The notes beneath the pieces were generated by a model. It ran no database searches and was not told the DNA's origin. It saw only the letters and a list, made by a program, of their open reading frames with translations. A stretch of DNA of 64,000 bases, taken from positions 5,769,501 to 5,833,500 of the forward strand of contig JAITYX010000004.1 of the NCBI GenBank assembly GCA_021018815.1, read 5' to 3'. Shown here piece by piece: positions 11,621 through 24,413 of the stretch (position 1 is its first letter; each line of letters starts with the position of its first letter). The DNA is from Talinum fruticosum (taxonomy: Eukaryota; Streptophyta; Magnoliopsida; Caryophyllales; Talinaceae). Both the position numbers and the translations under genes were made by a program.

Positions 11621-14600
11621 ATGCCGTACTGCGACGTGGCCGGCGCCGCCGGTGAAAGTGAAATCAGAATTTTCTACAGAACGTACGGTCACGGACCCAC
11701 CAAAGTTTTATTGATAATCGGTAACTCTCCAATTCCCATTTTCTTCCTCTATTTTCCCTCATTTGGTCGAAGTGTGAAGGATTTCTGAAGTGGATTTTGG
11801 TTTAATTTTTCTGGGTAATTTTGAATTTGATCGATTTCCGTGGATTAGGTTTAGCTGGAACTCACGATTCATGGGGGCCTCAAATTAGAGGGTTGGCGGG
11901 GACGGATATCCCCAATGATGATAAATCAACGGTGGATGATGAGGATTCAGGCAATGCCACAGGTGTGGAGGTTTGTGCTTTTGATAATCGGGGCATGGGT
12001 CGGAGCTCCGTGCCCACGGAAAGATCTGAGTATACGTGAGTTCCCCTTCTTTTTCAACATTTTTGTGCTTAAATTTGATCGTGTCTTCTTGGGGGTCGTT
12101 GAATTGTTGGAAACTGGGAATTCCTGATTGCATCATTTATTCATCTATATAAGGGAAAATATTGAATTTGATGTATGTGAAGAATAATGTCAATGTTTAG
12201 TCAATGGTCTATATGTCTTATTTCTAACTTGTTTTGAATTCTAGTACGTTTTTTTTTTTGGGGGGTTAATTGCTAGTAGGATAATTTTAGCAACTGTTTT
12301 TCCTACTTCAAATTGGCAAAATTTTGCTACCTCAACCAAACAAAAAAAAAAAAAAAGAAAGGTAAGATTTTTTGATTTTGGAACATGAAAATCTCAAGGC
12401 ATGACCTACATTTTGGCAGGTCCCTAGAACTTGAAAAATTAGAATTTATCTTCCAACTTTGCTTAATTTCTTGAGAAATTGAAGAAAAGGTGCCGGTGGC
12501 ATACCCATTTTTAATCTGTTATATTTTCTGGTTTGCAGATGGCTTTGAATCAGTAAACTTGCCTAAAGCAACTCAGTTGTAACCTGCATTGGGGGTTGGG
12601 GCCCGGGGGGGTAAGAAAGTCATTCTTTTAGCAAGCTTTGATTGTTTATTGCTTCATAAACAAATAAATATGCCAGCGCTGATGAGCTCATGCTTGTGCA
12701 AGTTGCAATCTTTTCGCTTGAATGTGTCTTCTCATTGTATCCCATTTGAGAAAAAATAATACATATGCATATATTTGATTAGAAATTACTGGGGAAATAG
12801 TTTCATGTTGAATGGGTCGCGGCAATATGTGATGCTTTTCGGATGTTGGGCAGGACTTCAATTATGGCAAAAGATGCTATAGCACTAATGGATCACCTAG
12901 GCTGGAGGAAAGCTCATGTATTTGGCCATTCAATGGGTGAGTACTGAGTTCATTTTTTCATGAATCGTTACTAGTCATAATTAAATTCTTTTTTGTTACC
13001 TCTTGGAAGGTCAAGTATTGACCGGTAACTTGTTTTGTAACAGGAGGTATGATAGCTTGCAAGCTAGCAGCTTTGGTACCTGATAGAGTTCTATCCTTGG
13101 CTTTACTTAATGTAACTGGAGGAGGATTTCAATGTCTTCCAAAGGTATGCTGAAACAAATGTGGAAATATTAAGACTTCTTGGAGTTTATCTAGTGAATG
13201 TAGATAGCAACCCTTCATGACTTCTATCAATTTATTAGAAAGCAATGTTGTGGAGATAGTTTTCACTCGTTTAAACTTTGTGGTTACAATTTCCGCTGGC
13301 TTCATTAGACAGATGGGATCTGTCACAAGACTTAGTTGAATTGTGGCGCATCTATGACAGCAGGGTACTCCTTGCACTGGAGTGTCTGAGCTCACTCTAA
13401 GAGCCTTTCATTTCAAGTTTAAATTGTTGTTTTAAGCATACCCTTTCTTCTATTTATCCTGAGAGCTAGGTCCTGCAGACCAATTTGTTTCCCCATTAAG
13501 TGTCGAAGGGACTGGCTAATTGCAAGTCTCGCCAGCTGCATGATGCATTTGCATCGCAGGATATGTATACACCTTATAGATAAAAATAAATAGATGAGAC
13601 TTCTAATAAATTTGGGCTTTTTTTTGGGGGGAGGTGAGTGAGACGAGAATAGTTAGAATAGGTTCCAATGTTCGGCCCATCAGTTACCTAATTACTTTCA
13701 ATAGGGGTCCATACTCCATACATCTGTAGTGTATGTGCAAGATTGTCTTATTTGCAAGAAAACTTCATTTCTACATTTGGATTGCTAACTCTTTGAATAT
13801 CATTTCAATATGAAAGCTTGATATATTCCATGAAACTAATTGTTCCTATTTCAGCTTGACCGGTTAACTTTATCAGTTGCGGTGCGCTTCTTGTTGGCAA
13901 AGACACCAGAGGAGAGGGCTGCTGTGGACTTGGACACACATTACAGCCAGGTGAAATTTTCTTTTTGTTCCATCATGCTGCAAATTGCTCTCAGTTTAAT
14001 CAGCACTGAAGGAGAGACTGCTGAATGCTTCAGTACTCATCAGAAAATGTGTTGTTCATACAGGATTATCTTCAAGAGCGTGTAGGACAGAGTACAAGGC
14101 GAGAAATTTTATATCAAGTAAGCATAGAAGGACATTTTCTGATTCTTTTGACTTGTTCAGTTACAAGTCCATGACATTTTTGGTACAACTATAAATTGTA
14201 TTGGTAATTGTGAGCAGTTCTTTCCGTTCCCTCTCCCTTCTCATAATTTGGCTTGCATGTGCTTTATTTATTATGAAGACCTAGTACACTCTCTGATGGC
14301 TGAGTAATGCCTAATTATTACCTAGTAACTTGCAAGCGCTTGACTTGGGACTTCGTACTGCAGCAATATGTCAAAGGCATATCAAAAACAGGGATGCAAT
14401 CTAATCACGGTTTTGAAGGTCAGATTAATGCATGTTGGACCCATAAGATGACATGGGAAGAAATTGAACAGATTTGTTCTGCTGGTTTCCTCATATCTGT
14501 GATTCATGGGAGGTATGTAGATTATTGCAATAAATTTGTTTCACTGTTTCCTATTTACTAGTGGGTTAACACTAGGCTAATATGATATCCTTTCAGGCAA

Positions 14601-15384
14601 GACATTGTGGCTCAAATGAGTCACGCGAAGAGACTGGCTGAGCAGCTGTATCCCTTTGCAAGAATGGTAGAACTACATGGGGGCATCTAGTGAGCCATGA
14701 AAGGACAGATGAGGTATATGTTTTTCTTTTAGAAATCCAGAAATCACAAGTGGTTTAATTCTGTAATAATTGTAACCTTTTATTTTTCTGGATATGGCAA
14801 GCTTTACCTGATTTTTATACTTAGATTAGGCTTGTAAGTGAACTCTATATCATTCTCCCCTGGTCCTCGAGCTGAAAAATAGAGCTGCAAGTAGAGATTG
14901 TGGTCAATCTAACCAACAGTTCTATGCTCCGTTATGAATTTCAGGTTAATGAAGCACTTCTTGAGCTGATCAAGGCATCAGAATCTAAGATAGGCCCACA
15001 CGATTGGACAAATTTGCCTGCTAAGACAAGCTCAGGTAAATATTACTCATGTATAAATCTAGCTACTTAGGCAATGACATTGCTTATTCTCTTTCACTGC
15101 TGAGTTCTTAGGGTTGTGCTTATTTTATATTTTTATTTTTAGAGAAGAACAATGGTAGATTCATGTTTTTGGATATCTTTTCAGGTTGGATTGGAGCACG
15201 GAATATGATGACCATTACAAAATCAATGGCAACAAGCAGCAGTTTAGCTTCCTTGTACAAAGGGTTGGAGAGGTTGAACCGTTGCTTGATTTATCTCTTT
15301 GGTATCTTTTTGATTGTATACGAGTTCTTAAGAAGAGTAGTGGGAAGACTCAAGCCAGTGAGAGTAGGAACTACCCACACATAA
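11621..15384 (+). CDS. Alpha/beta hydrolase with C-terminal membrane segment
   Basis: This is a plant alpha/beta-hydrolase fold protein; the substrate is unknown. Ten exons fit: 11621-11720, 11849-12035, 12854-12936, 13044-13144, 13855-13950, 14064-14117, 14364-14512, 14597-14713, 14945-15035 and 15185-15384, about 392 residues. Visible motifs are GLAGTHDSWGPQI (oxyanion-hole loop), FDNRGMGRSS, the nucleophile elbow GHSMGG spanning the exon 3/4 junction, the acid loop HGRQDIVA, and the histidine loop LHGGHLVSHER. The last exon adds a hydrophobic helix (LIYLFGIFLIVYEFL) with basic residues after it, suggesting membrane attachment. The G run 14679-14683 is one base short: as written, a stop follows HGGI, exactly where the catalytic histidine is expected. 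One added G restores frame and exon phase. Similar database entries often carry names such as RutD-like, which should not be read as function. Confidence 0.88.
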
Positions 15385-15389
15385 TTAAG

Positions 15390-17780
15390 GTTACTACCGT
15401 GATTTGCTCCTCCTCACCCTTCCAGCCTGGAGATTCTGTACAGAAATGAAATAAGCACGTTGGATTTGAACTATGGCCACTGAGCTTAGAAGTTCCTAAA
15501 GAAGTCAGGATTTTGTGCATTGAAGTCTCACTTGAAGCAGCAAACTCGTGATTATTTAGGAAGGGGCGGGCAATTTCTCTGCCCTGTAGAAAAGCTGTGA
15601 GAAGGAAGAGCACCAGGTGCTTTTGAAGGAAGAGGGCCAAGTGGTTATTTTTTTGCCCCACCCTGTTCCTTGCAATACCTTGAGTTGTCAGCACAAACCG
15701 CTGGATTTCATACGTTAGTTGTGATTGTGGAACTAAAACTAATTGTTCTTGTGAACTCGAAAAGAATTGAAGATGAATATATATACATATGAATTGTACA
15801 CATTCCTCGTGTTAATTATAGTGATTTTGGGGATGGTATTGATATTTTCTTCATGGAAAAAAGGAGGTAAAAATACAAAAATGAGGAAAAATAGCGATTT
15901 AAAGAAAAGCATGGCTAGTATATGGATGATTTTTGTCTATTATTGAGATCATTATATATAATAGACCAAGTGACTTTTTTGAAATAATTTCACTTACTAC
16001 CTTTTCTTCTCTTGTAGGTGACAAAACTTTGATCTTTAAGATAACTTTCTGGTGTAATCTTTCTAAAGGGTTAGCCAAATTTAACCTCCACTACGGTAAA
16101 TGGTAATACCCCATTTGACCTAAACTTATTGGATCCTATCAACTACGGAAAATTGCATCCAAATTCCATTGAGAAGCTTCAACAAATCCTAATTCAGAGT
16201 GCTCACGAGTCACTTCCTCGCAAAAAAATTGTTCAACTCCACAATCCGCCCCTCCCAACAAAAAAAAAAAAAAAAACTCGTATATTTGTATTCGTTACAT
16301 CAGTTTTGTTTTATTTATCCATTCTTATTATCATATCATATAAAAGTATTGTTCAAATCCAAATTCGTTTTATAGAGCCGAAAGAAGTTCATTTATAATG
16401 CCAAATAATTCACTAACATTTAAAGTTCCTTTTTTTTCCTAATCTAGAGTGTGCCTCCTCGATCATTGATAGCCTTATAGTTATCTATATAAGGGTATTA
16501 GGTGGGCAGTTTACCAACTTTACAAAAGAAAATGAAAAATTATCTACGATATTGAATTCAAATGTATGAAATGGGAAAAAATAGTGGATAAATCATGCTA
16601 TAAAACCTAGCTATCAACCTACCATGATGATATATATAGTAGTAACTAAATTAACAACTATTTAATAGATTTATATGGACGGAAAAATTACCTTGGGGAC
16701 CTTGTATACATGTTCTTGGGACGAGTTGGATTATGATTCATGATGCTTGTGACACCTGAAATTCAAGATTGAGAGCAATAACGGACCAGTAGAAGAGCTA
16801 TGAATGGCAGAAAGAGAGAGAGAGAGAGAGGATTAGGAAAAAAATGATTGAAAAAGAAGGTCCCAGCATATAAGTAGGCAATGGTGAGAATGCAAAGATG
16901 CTGGCAGAATATACGGATATGCTCAGTAATATGCTGTTTAACTTGTGCCTTTATGTTATGATTCCCATTCTCTAATCCACCATTAAATTTTGCATTAGTT
17001 GGACCTTTTCTTTTCTCTCTCTATTTTTCTTACCTTTGTGGTTTTACTAAAGTTAAACTGTTGTTGACTCATATGAAAGGTACAATTTTTTATCACAATT
17101 TTTTTTTCTTAGATTTGAGTTTGATTCGGTGGTTAAGTAAAGTAAGTTTCAAACCACTTAACTAATCCGTGTTAGTAACTTAATTAACTTCTATTGCCTA
17201 ATAGGCTTCATGTTTTGGTAGCACAATTTCTTGTGACATGATTTTAGAGGACTTTCATTTAACATTCTATGTTAAGAGACGTGGGCTTTCAAAGTGGCAT
17301 AAATAATATTTGTTAGTCTCAAAATCTTTGAGAGGTTATGGAATTAGTCAGAGGTTTAACTTGTTAAACAAATTATCCAACCTTCTCTCAGAATGAATAT
17401 CTTTTGAATTCAATAACACTATGATACAAGTAATGTCATTTTTTGGGGATGTATTACATCTTTCAGTTCATAATTCAGGTCGTGTCATCTTGTCTGTTGG
17501 GTTAGAGTTTTCCAGCTCTAGGTAACTCCCAAACTAGAAGGCCAGTACTGAAGAATGAAAAACTTCCGACAATTCGAATAAGAACCGGAAGGAGCCTTGT
17601 ATTACTAACAACAGACTCAAGAATAATCAGCCTTGCCATCCTATATTATGTATGGCAGCTAAGCAATTACCAACACATCCTGACATCTGACGTTGAACAA
17701 ATTACAATTACTTTTTTGGGTATGAACAAAAAGGAAAGGTAAACAAAGATCTTTGTTCCTTTCTAAACTTCCTCGGCATT
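15390..17780. other. Intergenic region between hydrolase and ABIL
   Basis: The two genes converge here, so the ends are their 3'UTRs. No gene is supported in the middle. It includes a short (GA)n run near 16817-16831 and AT-rich sequence. One open frame at 16129-16398 is carried by a poly(A) block and has no recognisable features. Confidence 0.55.
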
Positions 17781-17795
17781 TCGCCTGCTTCCTTC

Positions 17796-20016
17796 TCAGT
17801 ATTCATCCAAGTACGTATCCAAAGTGTCATCTTTCTTTGACTTGCGCCTGCTGAGCAATGCCTTCAGCAAACGCTTACTTTTGCTGGGGTGTCGCTCCAT
17901 TTCCTTTGGCTTTGGCTTCTTCTTCTCATCATGGGTTCGAAATGAGGCTGATTTCCATGACTCTGAAATATGCTTCTGGCAGTAGAACATAATTTTACAC
18001 TCTCAGATTAACACAGCAGCATTGCTCAGAAATAGTAAGTTCAGCCCATTAAAGATATGTTTCAAGATCTTTATCATAAATGCAAATAAATAATGAAACT
18101 TTTGTCAAACGTATATATCTATGGCATGCTCACCCGTTGTCTTTCAAGAGCAGGGTTTGGAGTCGTTGGCCTGCTGGATTTGGGTGTTGTTGGTCTGGAA
18201 GCAAGAGATCCAGAACGTGAAAGAGAAAATGGATTTGGTGAGACTGATCTTTTATCTGCCACTGCCAATTTGACAATATTATCAGCAGCATGTTAAGAGA
18301 ACAACTTCAAGAGAAGGATACGACTCTTAAATTGCTAATTCCCAGATGAGCTGGTCTCACTGGCACAAACCCATGAGGCTCGATACTTTTTACAGACCAC
18401 TATTCTGTCAGTGTAACGACATTTTTTCTTATGTTTAACATTTGTCTTGGATCTCAAACAAGATCTTCTTAGATAAGTTAAGTCAATGCTGTACAGACCT
18501 TTTTCCTTTTTGGGAGTGATGCTTGTGAAGGAGAACGAGCCGGGTGACTGGGAAGGTCGAGAAGTAGGTGAAGTAGACCGTCCTCTTCTACTGAACATGT
18601 AGCCACAAGTCAGGATACGACAAAAGGCAACCAGGCTAGTAAGGCAATGGATTTACATTCAACTAATTTACCTGACAAATGACGGGGTCTGTCTAACTGT
18701 GGCTGTAACAGCTGACACATGAACAATCAAAGATTTAGAATCCGAAAGATCAACCCAAATCTCGACTTCATTCATATTTAAAGCAAACATCCTAGCAGAA
18801 AAAATAAAGCAAAACCTACCACCCCGAATTTGAAACCAGTCATCCTCATCTACACCATAACCAGTGTATTTTAGACTAGCAGGAGAGGTCTCATCCATTG
18901 TCTGTCCAGCTGAGATAAATTTGGCAACAAACTTCACCATTAGAATTTCCAAAAACTATGCAACTGTCAGTTCCAGACGAAACAAAATTGAAAATGCACA
19001 GCAGAGTCACTGTCGAGATTCATAAAAGAGCAAACAGAATCACATTCTTGCCTGGCAATACATATCGTTTATGGTATCTAGGCATATTTGTGACTGATGA
19101 TTGCTGGGAAATTCCCTCCCGGTTGATGTACTCTTTGCATGTCCGCAATCTCTAAGTTAAAGCAACAAAACCCAAAGGATGTGAGGAGACAAAATACTTT
19201 GCATGACAATTTGCCACTCGAAACAATTGAAAATTTTGCACCCTGTTAGACCCTTATTGTACATTCACAGCCCATCTGATCCACTCTACTGCTCGCCTTA
19301 GCTGACAGTTTCCTAATTTCCTCCAGAACTTACCTTACACTAAAATCAATTTCACTGGTATTTTCTGAAAATTTCTCGAGATCAAGATTTCTGCCTTTAA
19401 TGTTCCATAATACACAAGCCTTAAAATGATCCCAACAAGCATAAATGCACAACCTGTTCAATGCACGATACACGGAACTCTGCAGCAGAGACTTCTTCAA
19501 GTTTTTCATCGAGAAGATCATTAACCTTGTAAGTCACAGAACCCAAATGATCTACTGTGTTTACCAAAGCTCTCACAGCATAATCCTTCAATGTGTCAAC
19601 CACTCTGCACATATGGACAAATAGTATAAGAACTAAGCAAGAGACATGAATAAGTTGGAAGATTCACAGATAGTCAAACAGCAGAAGTAACTCACATATG
19701 GGTTTGGTCATCATCAGTGTATGCCAGTTCAAAATATTCTGCAGCAGAGTATAGCTGACTTCGCAAATTCTTCAAATCCTGAATACCAACATCGAAAAGA
19801 AACGCTCAGTCACTTATCTTAATCGACAATGACGGTTAATGCAAAATTACATCATCATAGAGGAGTTTTGAGTATTTTCTAGCACTGAACAGAGAGTTAT
19901 AATGGCTTGTGTATAAGAACCTTCAGACTATCTGAAAAGAGCAAGCTCTGATGCATCGACATTTCATCGTAGTTGGACGACAGACGATGTATAGGAAGAG
20001 CCGCAGTAGTGGTCAT
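17796..20016 (-). CDS. ABI-1-like protein (ABIL), SCAR/WAVE complex subunit
   Basis: ABIL proteins are plant counterparts of Abl-interactor and belong to the SCAR/WAVE complex that activates ARP2/3 actin nucleation. Nine exons fit on the minus strand: 20016-19921, 19778-19696, 19604-19454, 19151-19052, 18909-18820, 18711-18672, 18590-18499, 18261-18134 and 17975-17796, about 319 residues, the usual family length, with all phases consistent. Key stretches are [54 protein letters not shown] and RVSCIEQ (the Abi homology region), [14 protein letters not shown], a Ser/Pro/Arg-rich middle, and the C-terminus [20 protein letters not shown]. The intron after exon 4 starts with GC (CAG|GCAAGA), a GC-AG intron. 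Upstream minus-strand sequence to about 21230, including a GA/CT tract, probably holds a spliced 5'UTR. This gene shows no frame break. Confidence 0.95.
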
Positions 20017-21179
20017 GGTCTCTATCAAGGAGAACACTGAATTTAGAACTCTTTATCCTGCAACAACCAACACATATCCAATGAACTGCCCGAACCAATT
20101 TACCAGTATAACTTGTAAACTCAAAATGTGACATTCTAAGGCACACCAGGAAAGAGAATCTACTTGTATTCCAAAGCAGACAATTGTAACAACAGCAAAC
20201 TGCAAAATGAAGGAAACACAGGGATTTGGGGGATGTAGAGTGGTTTATATGCAGGAAAAATAAAATGGAGGGGGTAGATAGCTGCTGGTGAGCAAACAGA
20301 TATCTAACCACTGATACTCGGCATCACTTGCTGAAAAAAGTAGCATTATTCAAGCAAATTATCCGGATTCTTATAATGCCACAACACCAAATTCTGGAAA
20401 AACTGAAGAATTCACCTTTTCCCATATTAATACAAACCCTAAACAGCTCAATTTCTCTACCCACTTGGTCTTAACCTTCCCCAACATTCACATTTTCAGA
20501 AGTATAAAAAAACAGAAATAAAAACCTTAGTCTCAATTTTTTTTTTCAAAAAAAGAGAAAGTCCCACCTTTGAGAATTGGGGGATTAATTAATTATATTC
20601 CCAAATTCCAACAATCATTCTTCCGATTCTAACAAAAATGAAGTGAAACGCAATTCTCAATTTCAAAATATAGTAGTCAACCTAATTCGTTATCTATCCT
20701 CATCTCAGAAATACTTCCAAAATTTCAAAAAAGTTCCAGTCCCCAAAATCGAAATTCGTCAAATGTTTTTTTTAACTCTTTCAATGTTCCAATATTCGAA
20801 AATTTTAAAATTCCCAACTCCAGTTCCGAAGAACCAAACCAACAGCCACAAAATCCCAAAAGAACTCCCAATTTCCAAGCCAAGAAAACCAAAAACAAAC
20901 CTGGTTTTTCGAGCCTTTCTACTGCAATGAGTCAATGAGCAAAAACCCAGAATTTCTTCGTTGGAAAGGAGGGAAATTCCCAAAGAGCAGGAGAATGACT
21001 AAATTGGGAGGAAATGAACAGATGAGAATGCTCTGTTCAGAGAAGGAGAGTGAAAGGTGGGGTTTTTTATCTTGTTCTGGGTTTGGTGGGCGATTCTTAA
21101 CTAAAACCCACTACAGAAAATGACAATAGCAATCGAAACAGAGAGAGACAGGAGCATGAAATTTGAGGGCAGCAGCGGC

Positions 21180-21225
21180 ACGTCGAGAGGGGAGAGAGAG
21201 AGAGAGACAGAGAGAGAGATGAAGG
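21180..21225 (-). promoter_or_regulatory. CT-rich leader or promoter tract upstream of ABIL
   Basis: GAGAGAGA repeats on the plus strand read as CT repeats on the ABIL sense strand, about 1.2 kb upstream of the ABIL start codon. This places the likely transcription start and a leader intron between here and 20016; that is inferred from position only. Confidence 0.35.
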
Positions 21226-22986
21226 GAGTGTGGGGTAGCTCTGGAGCATGGGATGCGGAGTGAATGGGTTCTTGATTGAGAAACAAAAAGTTTCCCACTT
21301 TCTGGAAGTGAATTTATGTAATTTCAGGCGAAATTGAGCATCGTGGGGGCAAATTTTTCCAACTTATTGAGTATATTGAACGGCCCCATCAATTTATTGA
21401 CCACGCGGTGGGTTCCCTTCCTTCCACTGTTCCTTCTCTTTTTCAAACTCTTAATTTCTTGTGCTGGGTTGAAATTGAAGATGGAAAGGGCTTTTGATTT
21501 TTGGCATGCAAAATAATTTGTTCATCAGAGTACTATTTATTTTTATCGTAGAATTTTTATTTTTGTCGATTGGATTTATCTCTATATATATGTATTATAG
21601 AAGTTACTCTTTTTTTTTTTTTTTTTTATCAATAAAGTGGTTAGATTGAGGTTTTCATTAGGGTAAATTTTAGTTTTGATTTTTTTTCTACCATTTATCA
21701 TAGATAAGCATTGACAAAATTTCGTCCGACCTGATCAGCCAAATTCATTAGACCCAAAAAAAATGGGATCTCGGGTATGATTTTTTTTTGTCCAAATTTA
21801 AAATTCGTATATAAAATTTTCATATTCTCGTTGTCCGAACCCGATTTTAACTCAAATTTACGCTTATCTAAATTATCCGACCCAAAAAATCGAATATCGG
21901 ATAAAAATTTGATCTGATGATCAATTTATTCAACTTGATCTTGACCAAAATCCAAATTTTTGCTTGGCCTTTCAAATTCATAGTTGAATTTGATATTCTA
22001 AAGTAAAATACATTTCAATATTGATTTTTTCATCCCTCAATGCATTATATAGGCATTTATGCTGAAGTAGTTTGTTTTTTTTTTTATTTTTTTATTTTCC
22101 ATTAGATTACTTTGGGACATGAAGTTAGATTTTGGTCAAAATTTGTTGTCTAATAAAAAATCATATAGTAGTATATTTTGTCTCAATTCACATCTCAAAA
22201 ATTGTTGAAGTTGGACAATTGTAGCGGGCCACAATGATCCATGAAACCCCTAAAAGGCCCAAGGCCCAAGATTGGTAATAGATCAACCCAATAGCCATCA
22301 CCTTTACTGTTCAATGTTTTTAGAATATAGCCAAATTTTTTGTATATTCATATTATGGAATTTTTTATAATATCTTAATAAAATTACGGCAAAATCGTGC
22401 GAGCCATCTAACCGGATCTCTAACATAGAGGTATCCGAACTGGGCTTTAATTTTGCGTACTTTGTGCATCAATAATACAGTACTCAAACTTGATACCTTA
22501 ACCAAATATATTAGCAAGCTAGGTTCAAATTACCAAAGACTAAAGTTTTTCGATATACATAACCTGAGGGGGTAACAACGTTTCCGCTAAGACCTATAAA
22601 AACGACTATACATGTATAACTTTTTCGATAACCGATAATTTCAAAAGAAATACGAAATCTACATACTCGAATATATACAACATTTGCACTAATCAAATCC
22701 CCAAAAACATGCATGATGCCTAATACTCACGGGTGAATGAGTGGATAATCTCAAGGCTTGGATTACGAGGAGCCGCTAATCTTATTCTCAGCCGCCAACG
22801 TAAAGCTACATACTCCTGCTCTGTAATCATGATCATTGATTTCCCAGGTAACGATTAAAAATAAAATAAAAATAAATAAATAAAATAAAAATTTTATAAC
22901 TGGCGCATATTGGCAACGGCGGCTCATGCCCATTTAAACTCATCATCACAAAAAGATTTAAATCCAATGTCCAAATTTACTGCCTT

Positions 22987-23022
22987 TTAATTAATTAATT
23001 AATTAATTAATTAATTAATTAA
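22987..23022. repeat. (TTAA)n microsatellite
   Basis: About nine TTAA units in a row, each a palindrome. Confidence 0.95.
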
Positions 23023-23323
23023 ATTTATTTATACGTCCATAATCCTCAAATTAACCAAAGGCACGTTTAGTTTGAGGCCAATTTTTTCAAAAAAAAAAAA
23101 ATTAAAATTGGGGGAATTAAGATTAAAGATTCCCATTGGTTTAATTTCAGTCTTAATGCATGCACTTAATTACTTGTCCGCAACCTCGGTTTAGTAACCC
23201 CCATTCACTATTATCCTCTTTTTTAATTTTCTAAAAAAAAGTTGTTCTTTTTTCTTTTTAATGTATACAACCATATAATTTTCTTTCTTTATGGTTAAAA
23301 TATTTAACATTGAAGTACCAAGA

Positions 23324-23590
23324 CACTATAAAAAAAAAACACTAAAATAGCGGAGGAACTTCCGACGAAATTTGAACAATTTCGATGGGTTTTCTGACGG
23401 ACAACGGACGTCTAATTCCCGCTTGTTGGCAAGGCTTGTCCAACGGGAATTCCGACTGTTCCGATGTAATACCCCGTCAGAATTCCAATAAAAAAAAAAC
23501 AGATCGTCGGGCTGATGTAATACCCGTCATACGGTCCGACAAGCTTCTAACCCGTCGGGTATTTTTCATCACTATTTTACTGTTTTTTTT
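23324..23590. mobile_element. Putative CACTA (En/Spm) terminal fragment
   Basis: The block begins CACTATAAAAAA, like the CACTA termini of plant En/Spm elements, and is then dense in variants of CCGACG/CCGTCGG (TTCCGACGA, CGGACAACGGACG, TTCCGACTG, CCCCGTCAG, ATCGTCGGG, GTCCGAC, CCCGTCGGG) in both orientations. Such subterminal repeats are the transposase-binding arrays of CACTA elements. No matching opposite terminus was found within the window, so this is probably a solo end or a decayed non-autonomous copy. Confidence 0.5.
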
Positions 23591-24307
23591 TTAATGAAAG
23601 ACAAATATAATTAGCTTCGTTGATTAATTTACGTCAAATAATTAAATGAACTAATTTCTGGTTATCCTATGAACCTTTTACATTGTGTATATACAATTTA
23701 TAATGTTATTAATGTTTTTTTCGAGTCTACATAGAGAAGTTAATGAACGCAAGATGTCAATACTTGAATTATTTGTATGTCGTTTTTAGTTATATTTTCT
23801 CCATTTTTTTTCATTTTTTCAAATTAAAACCTTGCAAAATCGTAATTTAAGTAATAGGTGGTGCATTAATTAAATGTGAAGGTTTCAAATTAGTGTGAAT
23901 TATGAGTGTATTTAGCGTAAAAAACAAATTTGGAAAAGAATTAAGCCTTGAAAAAGGGAATAATGATAGTTACATTATAAGTATAGCAGAAATTAGTAGG
24001 AAATTCATTTGGTAAATATGGATGTATATATATGTGAATGCAATAATAATTTAAACAACATGCATGTATTTATCAGAATAATTTTCATAAAAATTATGAG
24101 AGAGAAAATAAAAAAGTGCTAATTACTTAGAATGTCATTAATTACTATGATTTAGCATCATAATTCAGTCCCCCTTTTTTCGGGTAGTTTGGAAATTGTC
24201 ACAATAAATATAAATAATATTAAATTCAATTTACTGGAGACCTTCTTCACAGAAGAAAATTAAAAATGGAGTAATTAAATTCTGTAACTCCTATATTAAT
24301 CACCCTA

Positions 24308-24400
24308 TAATTCCCTCTCTCTCTCTACCTCTATCTCTCTCTCTATCTCTCTCTTCTCTCTTTGCCTTCACTTGTCATCACTTCTCTCTCTCTCTCTCTG
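24308..24400 (+). promoter_or_regulatory. CT-rich leader tract of the RKD gene
   Basis: CTCTCTCTCTACCTCTATCTC and related runs lie immediately upstream of the RKD start codon at 24414 on the sense strand. Confidence 0.45.
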
Positions 24401-24413
24401 CACTCCAATCATC

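Larger units (their letters stand above)
21300..24300. other. AT-rich intergenic region with transposon relics
   Basis: No gene is supported. The stretch holds long A/T runs, a (TTAA)n microsatellite (22987-23022) and a GC-richer CACTA-like block (23324-23590). A 67-codon frame at 22511-22714 on the minus strand has no family signature. Confidence 0.55.
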
